NCBI GenBank assembly: GCA_031254175.1
Contig: JAIRUY010000210.1
Coordinates: 1-8,361, forward strand
Source: Treponema sp.
Lineage (GTDB): Bacteria; Spirochaetota; Spirochaetia; Treponematales; Breznakiellaceae
Direction: 5' to 3'
DNA length: 8,361 nucleotides
Below the pieces are notes generated by a model. That model was not told the origin of the DNA. It did not search any database and saw only the letters and a program-made list of their open reading frames with translations. How positions within the stretch are numbered: position 1 is the stretch's first letter; every line of letters begins with the position of its first letter. A program made the translations under genes and the position numbers. Shown here one piece after another: positions 1 through 6,822 of this stretch.

Positions 1-13
1 ATCATACCCCGTT

Positions 14-988
14 TTAAGCCCTGTGTATTTTTCTTTCTTCAAGACATTTTTCTATTTTATCCAATGCGGGCAGGGCAGGAATTGCCCCTTTTTCTGTAGT
101 AGTCAGGCTGCCTGCGGCATTGGCAAACTCAACGATGTCAGCAAGTTCATGGCGGGAAATGCGCCTGATTTCCTGAAGGTTTTTGTTTCGCAGACGGTAA
201 TGAATCGAGCCCAGAAAGGCATCGCCGGCACCTGTGGTATCTATGGTATTAACGTTAAAAGCAGGTATGTATCCGGTGCCGTCAGCACATCTGAAATACG
301 CGCCTTTGTGCCCCAGTGAAACAAAAACAATTGCCGGCCCTTTTTCCGCAAGCAGGTATGCGCCTTTTTCCAAATCCGTCTCGCCGGTCAAAAAGATCAT
401 CTCTTCTTCGGAAACTTTCAGGATGTCTGCGCTTCCAAGAAACTTTCTTATTTCGGTTTTTGCTTCTGCCTCATCCGGCCACAGAAAAGAGCGGTAATTG
501 GGATCATAACTTATAATTTTTTCTTTTAACTTTGCGTAGCGGACTGCTTCGCGGATTGTGTCCCTGCATGGCTGGCCGCTGAGACCCACAGAGGAAAAAT
601 GGAAAACTCTTGATGTATCAATAATTTCTTTTTTTACTTCTTTCCAGATGAGCATCAGATCCGCCCCTTCACGGCGGTAAAAACTGAAAGAACGCTCACC
701 TGATTCATTCAGATGCACAATAGCGAGGGTAGTAAGGCAGTCACAGTCTTTCACAAGGCCGAAAGAATCAACGCCGGCATCTTTCAGGACTTTTTCAAGG
801 AAGCGGCCAAACTCGTCATCGCCAACTTTTCCTATAAAGGCTGTCCTGCCGCCAAGCTTTGTGATCATTGCCAGCATATTTGCCGCGCTGCCGCCGGGAT
901 TTTGCCCGAAAAGGTTTATACCCTGTTCATTAACACCGGAAGGAGTAAAATCAATAAGCAATTCACCCAGAGCACATACGTCGTACAT
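14..988 (-). CDS. PfkB-family sugar kinase, probably fructokinase
   Basis: This is an ATP-dependent carbohydrate kinase of the ribokinase/PfkB family, 324 residues, the typical length. The N-terminal ALGELLIDFTP opening is characteristic of fructokinases. GQNPGGSAANML (28-39) and GGRTAFIGKVGDDEFG (46-61) form the first PfkB signature and sugar site. SYDPNYR (160-166) and LKVSEEE (190-196) are family landmarks. DTTGAGDAF (250-258) is the second signature, with catalytic Asp256 and the anion hole. The tail EKGAIPALP also fits fructokinases. The product would be fructose 6-phosphate, usable for glycolysis or for GlcNAc synthesis upstream of MurB, but substrate cannot be fixed from sequence; 2-keto-3-deoxygluconate or another sugar remains possible. 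GGGGA, 6 nt before the ATG and inside the last codons of murB, supports the start. The stop is 13 bp from the window edge, so the next gene is not visible. Confidence 0.88.
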   Translation of the reverse strand: MYDVCALGELLIDFTPSGVNEQGINLFGQNPGGSAANMLAMITKLGGRTAFIGKVGDDEFGRFLEKVLKDAGVDSFGLVKDCDCLTTLAIVHLNESGERSFSFYRREGADLMLIWKEVKKEIIDTSRVFHFSSVGLSGQPCRDTIREAVRYAKLKEKIISYDPNYRSFLWPDEAEAKTEIRKFLGSADILKVSEEEMIFLTGETDLEKGAYLLAEKGPAIVFVSLGHKGAYFRCADGTGYIPAFNVNTIDTTGAGDAFLGSIHYRLRNKNLQEIRRISRHELADIVEFANAAGSLTTTEKGAIPALPALDKIEKCLEERKIHRA

Positions 989-990
989 AT

Positions 991-1947
991 TTATTCCCCA
1001 ACAAACAATATTTCAGGTTCCAGAACAAAACCTGTCTTTTTCTTAACCTCCGCGGCGACTATATCAATTAAAGCGCGAATATCGGCAGCGGCCGCTCCGC
1101 CTGTATTGATTACTATATTGCCGTGAAACGGAGCTATTTGAGCGCCGCCTTTTGAAAAACCTTTTAATCCAAGTTCGTCAATAATCTGCCCTGTGGGTTT
1201 GCCGATCCTGCGGTTATTTTTGAAAGCGGATCCGGCGCAAGGGAAAGAATAATGCCCTTTTTCTTTTCTGTCGTTTCTGTTTTTTTTCATTTCGTTAAGA
1301 ATTTTGGTTTTATCACTTTTATCAAGTTTAAAGGCAGCGTTAAGAATCAAAAAATCCTTTCCCTGAAAAGGGCTCAACTTGTATCCAAAATCGGCCTTGT
1401 CTGCCGGCAAACGCTTTTTCTCAGGCTCTGCGGCGGCGCCGAAATCAATTACTTCTGTCCATGTTAAAACATCAGCGATTTCTTTTCCATAACAGCGGGC
1501 ATTCATCCATACAGCGCCGCCGATTGTACCCGGCATTCCCGCGAGAAATTCCAAACCGGAAAAACTTAAATCAGCGGCGCAATCGGCGGCCTCATCCATT
1601 GTGGTACCGCTTTTAAAGATTAAACCTTCATCAATTACACCGCAGCCTTTCCAGCCGCCTGTGTCCAATACAATGCCGCGGATTCCCTTATCTGAAACAA
1701 CAATATTCGCGCCGCCGCCAAGAATAAAAACAGGAACCGCCGCTTCCTTTGCAAGCCGCAAAAGTACGGAAGAAAATTCAGGGAAACCTTCTCCCAGGGG
1801 ACGCACCCAGAAATCCGCAGGACCTCCAACCTTAAATGTTGTATGATCTTGCATTGATTCATCATAACGGATATCAACTTCGCAGCGGCAGTTTCTGCGG
1901 CATTTGTCTATAATTTGGTGAATTTTATCAGCGCCCGTTTTACTCAT
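991..1947 (-). CDS. murB: UDP-N-acetylenolpyruvoylglucosamine reductase
   Basis: MurB reduces UDP-GlcNAc-enolpyruvate to UDP-MurNAc with NADPH and bound FAD, the second committed step of peptidoglycan precursor synthesis, in the cytoplasm. With this start it has 318 residues. FAD-binding motifs are TTFKVGGPAD (36-45) and LGGGANIVVSD (76-86), followed by GMPGTIGGAVWMNA (137-150). The catalytic serine aligns as Ser240 in AGSAFKN and the catalytic glutamate as Glu312 in LEPEILF. The residue matching E. coli Arg159 in FGYRDS is Lys190 (FGYKLS), an unusual change. The start overlaps the HEAT-gene stop as ATGAGTAA. An ATG at 2007, preceded by AGGTGA, would add 20 residues. I prefer 1947 because the extension is unlike the family and lies wholly inside the upstream gene. 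The stop is 2 bp before the kinase gene. Confidence 0.95.
   Translation of the reverse strand: MSKTGADKIHQIIDKCRRNCRCEVDIRYDESMQDHTTFKVGGPADFWVRPLGEGFPEFSSVLLRLAKEAAVPVFILGGGANIVVSDKGIRGIVLDTGGWKGCGVIDEGLIFKSGTTMDEAADCAADLSFSGLEFLAGMPGTIGGAVWMNARCYGKEIADVLTWTEVIDFGAAAEPEKKRLPADKADFGYKLSPFQGKDFLILNAAFKLDKSDKTKILNEMKKNRNDRKEKGHYSFPCAGSAFKNNRRIGKPTGQIIDELGLKGFSKGGAQIAPFHGNIVINTGGAAAADIRALIDIVAAEVKKKTGFVLEPEILFVGE
994..999 (-). promoter_or_regulatory. Shine-Dalgarno site of the sugar kinase gene, inside murB
   Basis: GGGGAA spans the last codons of murB directly before its TAA, with its GGGGA core 6 nt before the kinase ATG. With only 2 bp between the genes it indicates co-transcription and independent ribosome loading of the last visible gene. 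Confidence 0.55.
1940..1947 (-). promoter_or_regulatory. 8-nt ATGAGTAA overlap of the HEAT gene stop and murB start
   Basis: The murB ATG lies upstream of the TAA that ends the HEAT-repeat gene, in a different frame. The nearest GGA is 13 nt away, so initiation here probably depends on ribosomes terminating on the HEAT gene. This ties murB translation to the uncharacterised secreted protein, unless the 2007 start is the one used. Confidence 0.6.
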
Positions 1948-3298
1948 CAGACAATTCAATTCCAAGTGTTTCCGCAGTCCGCCGGGCTCTGCGGGCGATG
2001 GTTTCATTTCTGTCACCTGTCATCGTTTTTATCTGCGGCGAAAGCATTACAAGCCCGTTGTTGGCTGCCATATCAAGCCCGTATAATTTTTCGATAATAC
2101 CGCCATTAAGTAAAAACCTTGAGGTTATATTTACTATTTCTGTTTTATCACCGGCAAGCTTTGTTTCTCCTATAACTTTTAACAAACCGTTATAAAGAGC
2201 AGTCTGGTTTTTAGTCTTTGCATCATCAAGTTCAATAATTAGTTTTGTGAAATGTTTATCCGGCTCATTTTTAAACAGCATTTCTGCGGCAAGTATGCGG
2301 ACACGATCCGGATTCCTCCGTTCGGCAAAAAGGCTTTCCAGAACAGTATTGGCTTCTTCATTTGCGATAGCGCCGAGAGCGCGGACAGCTTCATCTTTTA
2401 CATTGGCTGTTTCATCACGTTCAGCGCGGTATCTTAAATACGGAACCGCAGCCTCAAACTTGCGAGCGCCGCTGGCCTGCGCCGCTGCGATGCGGGTACG
2501 GTAATAAGAATCCCTGAATGCTTCAAGAATTGCCTTGTCTACATCTTCACCGGAAAAAGGGCCGAGCGCGGAAACGGCCGCTGAACGTACATTGGGATCG
2601 CCTGCACTGATACAGCCGATTATTGCCTCAAGACCGTCATTATCACCGATGCTTGAAAGCGCTCCCAACGCGGCAATACGCAGGGGAGTGCGGGCGCTGT
2701 TGTCTGTAACAATTTCTGCAAGAAAAGATACTCCGTTGGAAGAGCGTGTTGCGCCAATCGCTGTTATTACTTCGCTTTGATTTTCTGTCCCCGGATTCTG
2801 ATTATTATAAAAATCTATAAGAAAATCCGCTATTTCACCAGCAGCTTCGCTGTCAGAAGAACTTGCGCGTCCAAGCGCGCGAAAAGCGCTGTTCATAAAA
2901 CGGCGCTCCCCGGTATTTAAAAGCTCCATAAGAACAGGAATTGCCTCTGCCGGCTTTACCCTTCCCAAATAATCGACAGCTGCCAGTATTGTTTCATTTG
3001 TTTCATCTTCACGCTCTTGTATTGCTCTTAACGCACGTTCTTCAAGGCCGCCCTTTTCCCGTTCGCCGAAAAAGCCAAAAACACTGGTTAATATTCTTTG
3101 GTTTCTGGTATTTTCAATTAAAATTACCAGTTCATCATCAAGATATTCTTCTTTTTCATTTCTGAGTGTTTGAATCAGAGAGGCGATTTCCGTTTCCGTA
3201 CCATACTGTATTGTAGCGCGGCGGGATTCTTCATTATTCTGCGCATATACAAAAGTACTGACAATAAAAAAACAAATTATTATTATTCTTAATTTCAT
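1940..3298 (-). CDS. Secreted HEAT-repeat protein of unknown function
   Basis: The 452-residue product starts with a clear Sec signal peptide: Lys-Arg n-region, hydrophobic core at about 5-17, and cleavage probably after VYA (residue 19), leaving Gln20 as the mature N-terminus. No lipobox cysteine stands at the cleavage site, so a soluble periplasmic protein is likelier than a lipoprotein. From about residue 100 to 395 there are eight or more degenerate helical repeats of about 31 residues (for example near 103-130, 204-231, 235-262, 266-292, 299-326). They carry the R.AA..ALG pattern of HEAT/PBS-lyase-like repeats, with acidic turns. No enzymatic motif is seen, so it is presumably a binding or scaffold solenoid. 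GAGAGG lies 6 nt before the ATG, a strong ribosome site. The 3' end overlaps the murB start by 8 nt. The partner is unknown; an envelope or cell-wall role is inferred only from position. Confidence 0.85.
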   Translation of the reverse strand: MKLRIIIICFFIVSTFVYAQNNEESRRATIQYGTETEIASLIQTLRNEKEEYLDDELVILIENTRNQRILTSVFGFFGEREKGGLEERALRAIQEREDETNETILAAVDYLGRVKPAEAIPVLMELLNTGERRFMNSAFRALGRASSSDSEAAGEIADFLIDFYNNQNPGTENQSEVITAIGATRSSNGVSFLAEIVTDNSARTPLRIAALGALSSIGDNDGLEAIIGCISAGDPNVRSAAVSALGPFSGEDVDKAILEAFRDSYYRTRIAAAQASGARKFEAAVPYLRYRAERDETANVKDEAVRALGAIANEEANTVLESLFAERRNPDRVRILAAEMLFKNEPDKHFTKLIIELDDAKTKNQTALYNGLLKVIGETKLAGDKTEIVNITSRFLLNGGIIEKLYGLDMAANNGLVMLSPQIKTMTGDRNETIARRARRTAETLGIELSDE

Positions 3299-3304
3299 TA
3301 TTTT

Positions 3305-3310
3305 CCTCTC
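3305..3310 (-). promoter_or_regulatory. Shine-Dalgarno site of the HEAT-repeat gene
   Basis: GAGAGG is placed 6 nt ahead of the ATG at 3298, inside the 16-bp gap after tgt. It is the best-formed ribosome site in the window by eye and confirms the start that places the signal peptide at the N-terminus. Confidence 0.7.
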
Positions 3311-3314
3311 AAGG

Positions 3315-4433
3315 TCAATTATAACACGACAGAAACTCTTTCTTAAACTCCAAAAATCTGTTTTCTTCTATCGCTTTGCGGCATCCGGAAACCAGTTCAT
3401 TAATAAAATATAAATTGTGATAACTGGCAAGCATGGAACATAGTATCTCCTTTGTCTTAAACAGATGGCGCAAATAAGAGCGGGAATATTCCCTGCAAAC
3501 TTTACAGCCGCACTCTTTATCTATCGGCGAAAAATCAAAAGTGTTTTCAGCTCTTTTTAAGGCAAAAGGACCGCGGCGTGTATATACTCTGCCATTCCTG
3601 CCCTCTCTTGTAAGAAGAACACAGTCAAACATATCTACACCGTGTTCAATCGCATTTAATATATATTCAGGAGTTCCAATGCCCATTACATAGCGCGGTT
3701 TTTCTTCAGGTAAAAGAGCGGCGGTATATTCCAGCGTCTCAAAAAAAACTTCAGCCGGCTCTCCAACTGAAAGCCCGCCGATGGCGATTCCGGAAGTGCC
3801 GGACGCCGCACAAATTTCCGCGCTTCTTTTGCGCAAATCGGGGAAAAAATTGCCCTGAACAATGCTGAACAAACTGCCTTTGTATTTACCTTGTGAAACC
3901 GAATCTTCCCATGTATTTATCGCCCTTCCCAGCCAGTCTGTTGTTATCGCAAGCGCTTTTTCGGCTTCTTTTCTTGACGCTCCCCAATGTGAGCAATAAT
4001 CAAGCTGCATTTGGATGTCGCTGCCAAGAAGAACCTGAATTGCCACAGCTTTTTCAGGGCTTAAAAAATGGCTGGAACCGTCAATGTGCGATTGAAACTT
4101 CACTCCCTCCGAAGTAATTTTCCGTAAAGCAGAAAGGGAAAAAACCTGAAATCCGCCGGAATCCGTAAGTATATTGCGATCCCAGTTCATAAAACGGTGA
4201 AGGCCTCCGGCTTTTTCGATAACTTCTTCGCCGGGACGCAGATAAAGATGATATGTATTGGAAAGTATTAAATCAAAGCCGATCTCTTTCAGATCTCCCG
4301 CAGTAACTGCTTTTACAGTTCCGTTTGTACCGACCGGCATAAAAACAGGAGTGGATACTTCCCCATGAGGAAGATGTAAAATGCCGGTTCTTGCGGCACA
4401 GGAACTGTCTTTTCTTGTAATACTAAAAAACAT
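3315..4433 (-). CDS. tgt: tRNA-guanine(34) transglycosylase
   Basis: Tgt exchanges guanine-34 in the anticodon of tRNAs with GUN anticodons for the queuosine precursor preQ1. The 372-residue length fits the bacterial family. LTDSGGFQVFSL contains Asp91 (general acid/base). MFDCV contains Asp270 (covalent nucleophile). Asp145, Gln193 and IGG (218-220) match guanine/preQ1-contacting positions. The zinc site CxCxxC-x25-H is intact (Cys308, Cys310, Cys313, His339). Oddities: the usual DCVxPTR loop reads DCVLLTR (Leu274), the usual acidic residue after Asp145 is Tyr146, and the usual QGG reads QGN. Catalytic residues are unaffected. The start is 3 bp after the lptG stop, and the nearest purine-rich GGAG is 16 nt away, so translation is probably coupled to lptG. 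The enzyme's role is unrelated to its envelope neighbours. Confidence 0.96.
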   Translation of the reverse strand: MFFSITRKDSSCAARTGILHLPHGEVSTPVFMPVGTNGTVKAVTAGDLKEIGFDLILSNTYHLYLRPGEEVIEKAGGLHRFMNWDRNILTDSGGFQVFSLSALRKITSEGVKFQSHIDGSSHFLSPEKAVAIQVLLGSDIQMQLDYCSHWGASRKEAEKALAITTDWLGRAINTWEDSVSQGKYKGSLFSIVQGNFFPDLRKRSAEICAASGTSGIAIGGLSVGEPAEVFFETLEYTAALLPEEKPRYVMGIGTPEYILNAIEHGVDMFDCVLLTREGRNGRVYTRRGPFALKRAENTFDFSPIDKECGCKVCREYSRSYLRHLFKTKEILCSMLASYHNLYFINELVSGCRKAIEENRFLEFKKEFLSCYN

Positions 4434-4436
4434 TTT

Positions 4437-5519
4437 TTATGTTTTCGCGCTCCGTAATAAAATTATCCCTATCAGGATAAATAAAACAACCGGGAACCAT
4501 GCGCCTGCCAAAGGAGAAATATAATTTAAGCCCGCCATTGTCATACTGAGCATTTCCGCAATATAGTAAACAACCGCTACGGAAAGACTCGCGAAAAGAC
4601 TCATAAGGAGAATGTTTTTTCTGAATCTGCCGCCAAGAGGTATCGAAAGTAGCATTACAATGAGTGACGTTGTGGAAAAAGAAAAACGGCGGTAATAATT
4701 TGCCAGAGCGCTATAATGGGGAAGTCCTGAAATACGCAGATCATCAACCAAAAGCCTTACCTGTTTTACCGGAAGCTCGTCCATTATCAAAGCGCTTCTC
4801 ATAAACATATCCGGGTGTTCAGTATATGAAGTATTTATTCCAAGCGGACTAATGCGCAATATACGATCTTCGTCATATTTATAAATGGACGCGTTTCTGA
4901 ACTCCCAGTAATCGTCCAGCCAAAACGCGGAATTGGCGCGTATCTGCGAAACAAATTCGCCGTTTTCGTCCATCTCTATAATGGTAATTCCGTTTAGTAT
5001 TTTTAATTCATCATCATAATAATCAACAGAATATATCAGCCGTCCGTTTCTTGTTTTAATAACAATATCTACATTGCTTCCGGCAGTAAACTGCCTCAAA
5101 GCACGCCTTGTCAGTTCATTTTTTACCTTTAAAGTAGGAATAACAATTATATCATCAAGGAAAAATATAAAAACAGAAGCGGCAAGGCCGATTATTACAA
5201 GCGAAAAACTAAACCGCCAAAAAGGAATCCCGGAAGAAAACACTGTTGTCAGTTCATTTTTTGAATAAAGATCTCCCAGAGTATAGGCCGCCGCAAAAAG
5301 CAGAGACATGGGTATTGCATAAGAAATACACTTTGGAACATAATATAAACCTATTTTAAGCATTGCCGATACCGGCACTTCGTTATTGATATAACGGATA
5401 ATATTTGAAAAAAGATCTATCAAAACAAGAATAAAAACAAACATGGAAAGAGCTATAAAAAAAAAAGGTATGAATTGGCGTATTAAATATCTGTCAAGAA
5501 CGAAACTTGAGTTTTTCAT
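4437..5519 (-). CDS. lptG: LptG/YjgQ-family permease subunit, second of the pair
   Basis: This is the partner permease of the preceding gene, expected to form the LptFG heterodimer that couples with the LptB ATPase, which is not in this window. It has 360 residues, the same as E. coli LptG. Hydrophobic segments lie at about 16-38, 60-80, 100-122, 280-296, 302-322 and 338-356, with a periplasmic beta-rich domain at about 130-250. Landmarks are LGDLYSKNELTTVFSSG after helix 2 and the YYRRFSFSTTSLIVMLLSIPLGG segment region at helix 4 (residues 275-297). The frame is open for 43 further codons upstream, but that stretch lies inside the previous gene and does not look like this family. The chosen ATG overlaps the upstream stop as ATGA and has AAAGG 7 nt before it. 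The stop is 3 bp before tgt. Confident as a family member; the F-versus-G label is less so. Confidence 0.88.
   Translation of the reverse strand: MKNSSFVLDRYLIRQFIPFFFIALSMFVFILVLIDLFSNIIRYINNEVPVSAMLKIGLYYVPKCISYAIPMSLLFAAAYTLGDLYSKNELTTVFSSGIPFWRFSFSLVIIGLAASVFIFFLDDIIVIPTLKVKNELTRRALRQFTAGSNVDIVIKTRNGRLIYSVDYYDDELKILNGITIIEMDENGEFVSQIRANSAFWLDDYWEFRNASIYKYDEDRILRISPLGINTSYTEHPDMFMRSALIMDELPVKQVRLLVDDLRISGLPHYSALANYYRRFSFSTTSLIVMLLSIPLGGRFRKNILLMSLFASLSVAVVYYIAEMLSMTMAGLNYISPLAGAWFPVVLFILIGIILLRSAKT
5516..5519 (-). promoter_or_regulatory. ATGA stop/start overlap between lptF and lptG
   Basis: The TGA ending the first permease gene and the ATG of the second share bases as ATGA. An AAAGG at 5527-5531 sits 7 nt upstream of the start. 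The arrangement supports translational coupling and equal synthesis of the two subunits. It also fixes the lptG start against the longer open frame that reaches 5648. Confidence 0.8.
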
Positions 5520-6802
5520 CTTCGTACCTTTATTAACGCAAGAACAACACCAATGACAAGGCACAGAATATTCGGAAGCCACATTGACCAGAAAGGCGGT
5601 GTTCCGACACGCAAGCCCATATTTTGTCCTATAAAAAGCAATGACCAATATATTACCGATATAAGAATACCGATAATAAAACCTACAGTCTGCCCGCTTT
5701 TTTTTGCCATTAAACCAAGAGAGACTGCCAGAAATACAAAGAAAAAAGCTCCGAAAGGAACAGCAAATTTTCTGTAAAACTCAATCAAATGAATAAAAAG
5801 AGCACGATCATTCATGATTGTATTAAGCATGTTAAAATCACGCCTGAAACTGGTAATATTCGAAGCTTTCGCGTTCCATGAAGGGCCTTCAGTACCGGCT
5901 CTTAATATATTCTCCAGAACAGCGCCGTTATTAATCAGTCTGCTTTTTCTTGTATTTATCCGTGTATCCAATTCAGATCTTTTTTCCGAAATCACCGTAT
6001 AAACATCTCTTGAACTCATCTCTCTTGGGCTGATATTGACCAAATCCTCAATCATATCTTCTACCGATACCCTGTACTGAATAAGACTTGCCCTGGCGTA
6101 ATCATAATCATCCCACGCGATTTGTTTTGACGAATGGAAAAAAGCGTTTTCAAGATCCAGGCTAAGGCCGTCTCTTCCCGAGTCTTTTAATTCGGCGCTT
6201 CCTGCCATGATCATCCGGCGCTCTCCGTCTTTGGTCTTGTCAAGAATAAGTACATTGTCTATTTTATTACCGCTTACATCTCCGATTACTATTACGGTAT
6301 CCATGAATTTTTTAACCGAGTTGGCTTCCAGTTCCAGCGCGGGAGAGGATACAAGAATCTGCCGCCATAACCTTGAGAATTGAACTGTGCCTGCCGGAAG
6401 CAAAACGTCATTTGTAAGAAATGACAAGAAGGAAATAATAATCCCGATCGCTATTGCCGGAAAAAAAACTATTTTATAGGAAAGCCCTGATGAAAGCATT
6501 ACAAGGACTTCATTGTCGGAAGTAAGCCGTCCGACAGTCATTAATGTCCCAACCAGACAGGCAAACGGCGCCGATTGTGAAATGATTGTGGGCAGTGAAT
6601 ATAATACCAAAAGAGCAACCTGGCCAAGCGGCACGTGTTTTTCAAGAATTTGCTGCGCCATCAGAAGTATTTGATTCACAAAAAAAATAAAAAAGAAAAA
6701 TAAAAATGAGATCATGAAAGAAAAAAGCATTTCAAAAAATATGTAGCGAAAAAGGGTTAACGAAATAAACCGTTTGCTTTCCAACGATACAGCTTTTCCC
6801 AT
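5516..6802 (-). CDS. lptF: LptF/YjgP-family permease subunit, first of a pair
   Basis: This is an inner-membrane subunit of the LptB2FG-type ABC exporter, which extracts lipopolysaccharide (or another glycolipid) from the inner membrane and passes it to the periplasmic bridge. Three hydrophobic segments (about 17-42, 63-90, 109-130) are followed by a periplasmic jellyroll-like domain (about 135-255) and three more segments (about 346-365, 372-392, 405-424), the LptF/G topology. Family landmarks are LTSDNEVLVMLSSGLS after helix 2 and EFYRKFAVPFGAFFF at helix 4. At 428 residues it is longer than E. coli LptF (366). The extra length is a charged, probably helical stretch at about 260-335, just before helix 4. 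A GGAG lies 9 nt before the ATG. The next gene starts inside its stop codon. The cargo is not deducible here, and assignment to LptF rather than LptG rests on gene order and length. Confidence 0.88.
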   Translation of the reverse strand: MGKAVSLESKRFISLTLFRYIFFEMLFSFMISFLFFFFIFFVNQILLMAQQILEKHVPLGQVALLVLYSLPTIISQSAPFACLVGTLMTVGRLTSDNEVLVMLSSGLSYKIVFFPAIAIGIIISFLSFLTNDVLLPAGTVQFSRLWRQILVSSPALELEANSVKKFMDTVIVIGDVSGNKIDNVLILDKTKDGERRMIMAGSAELKDSGRDGLSLDLENAFFHSSKQIAWDDYDYARASLIQYRVSVEDMIEDLVNISPREMSSRDVYTVISEKRSELDTRINTRKSRLINNGAVLENILRAGTEGPSWNAKASNITSFRRDFNMLNTIMNDRALFIHLIEFYRKFAVPFGAFFFVFLAVSLGLMAKKSGQTVGFIIGILISVIYWSLLFIGQNMGLRVGTPPFWSMWLPNILCLVIGVVLALIKVRR

Positions 6803-6822
6803 CTTTAAAAACTCCGAGCGCC

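Noticed and set aside
1..13. Possible terminator after the kinase gene
   Set aside because: Only 13 bases remain before the window edge and no stem-loop can be seen in them.
713..1126. Plus-strand 137-codon open frame across the murB/kinase junction
   Set aside because: It runs antisense to two confidently identified genes, and its product matches nothing I recognise.
1635..1877. Minus-strand 80-codon frame inside murB with a hydrophobic stretch
   Set aside because: It is an alternate frame within a well-supported murB sequence; the apparent hydrophobicity follows from frame-shifted codons.
2247..2780. Plus-strand open frames of about 81-85 codons opposite the HEAT gene
   Set aside because: They are antisense shadows of an Ala/Arg/Glu-rich coding sequence, with no family resemblance and low-complexity Ser/Arg/Ala composition.
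3243..3298. Possible lipoprotein signal in the HEAT protein (Cys9 after a run of isoleucines)
   Set aside because: The cysteine is only nine residues in, inside the hydrophobic core, leaving too short a core before it. Ordinary cleavage after VYA at residue 19 fits better.
5520..5648. 43-codon upstream extension of the lptG frame, containing several cysteines
   Set aside because: It lies wholly within the lptF coding region, does not resemble an LptG N-terminus, and the ATGA overlap start has a proper ribosome site and gives the usual 360-residue length.
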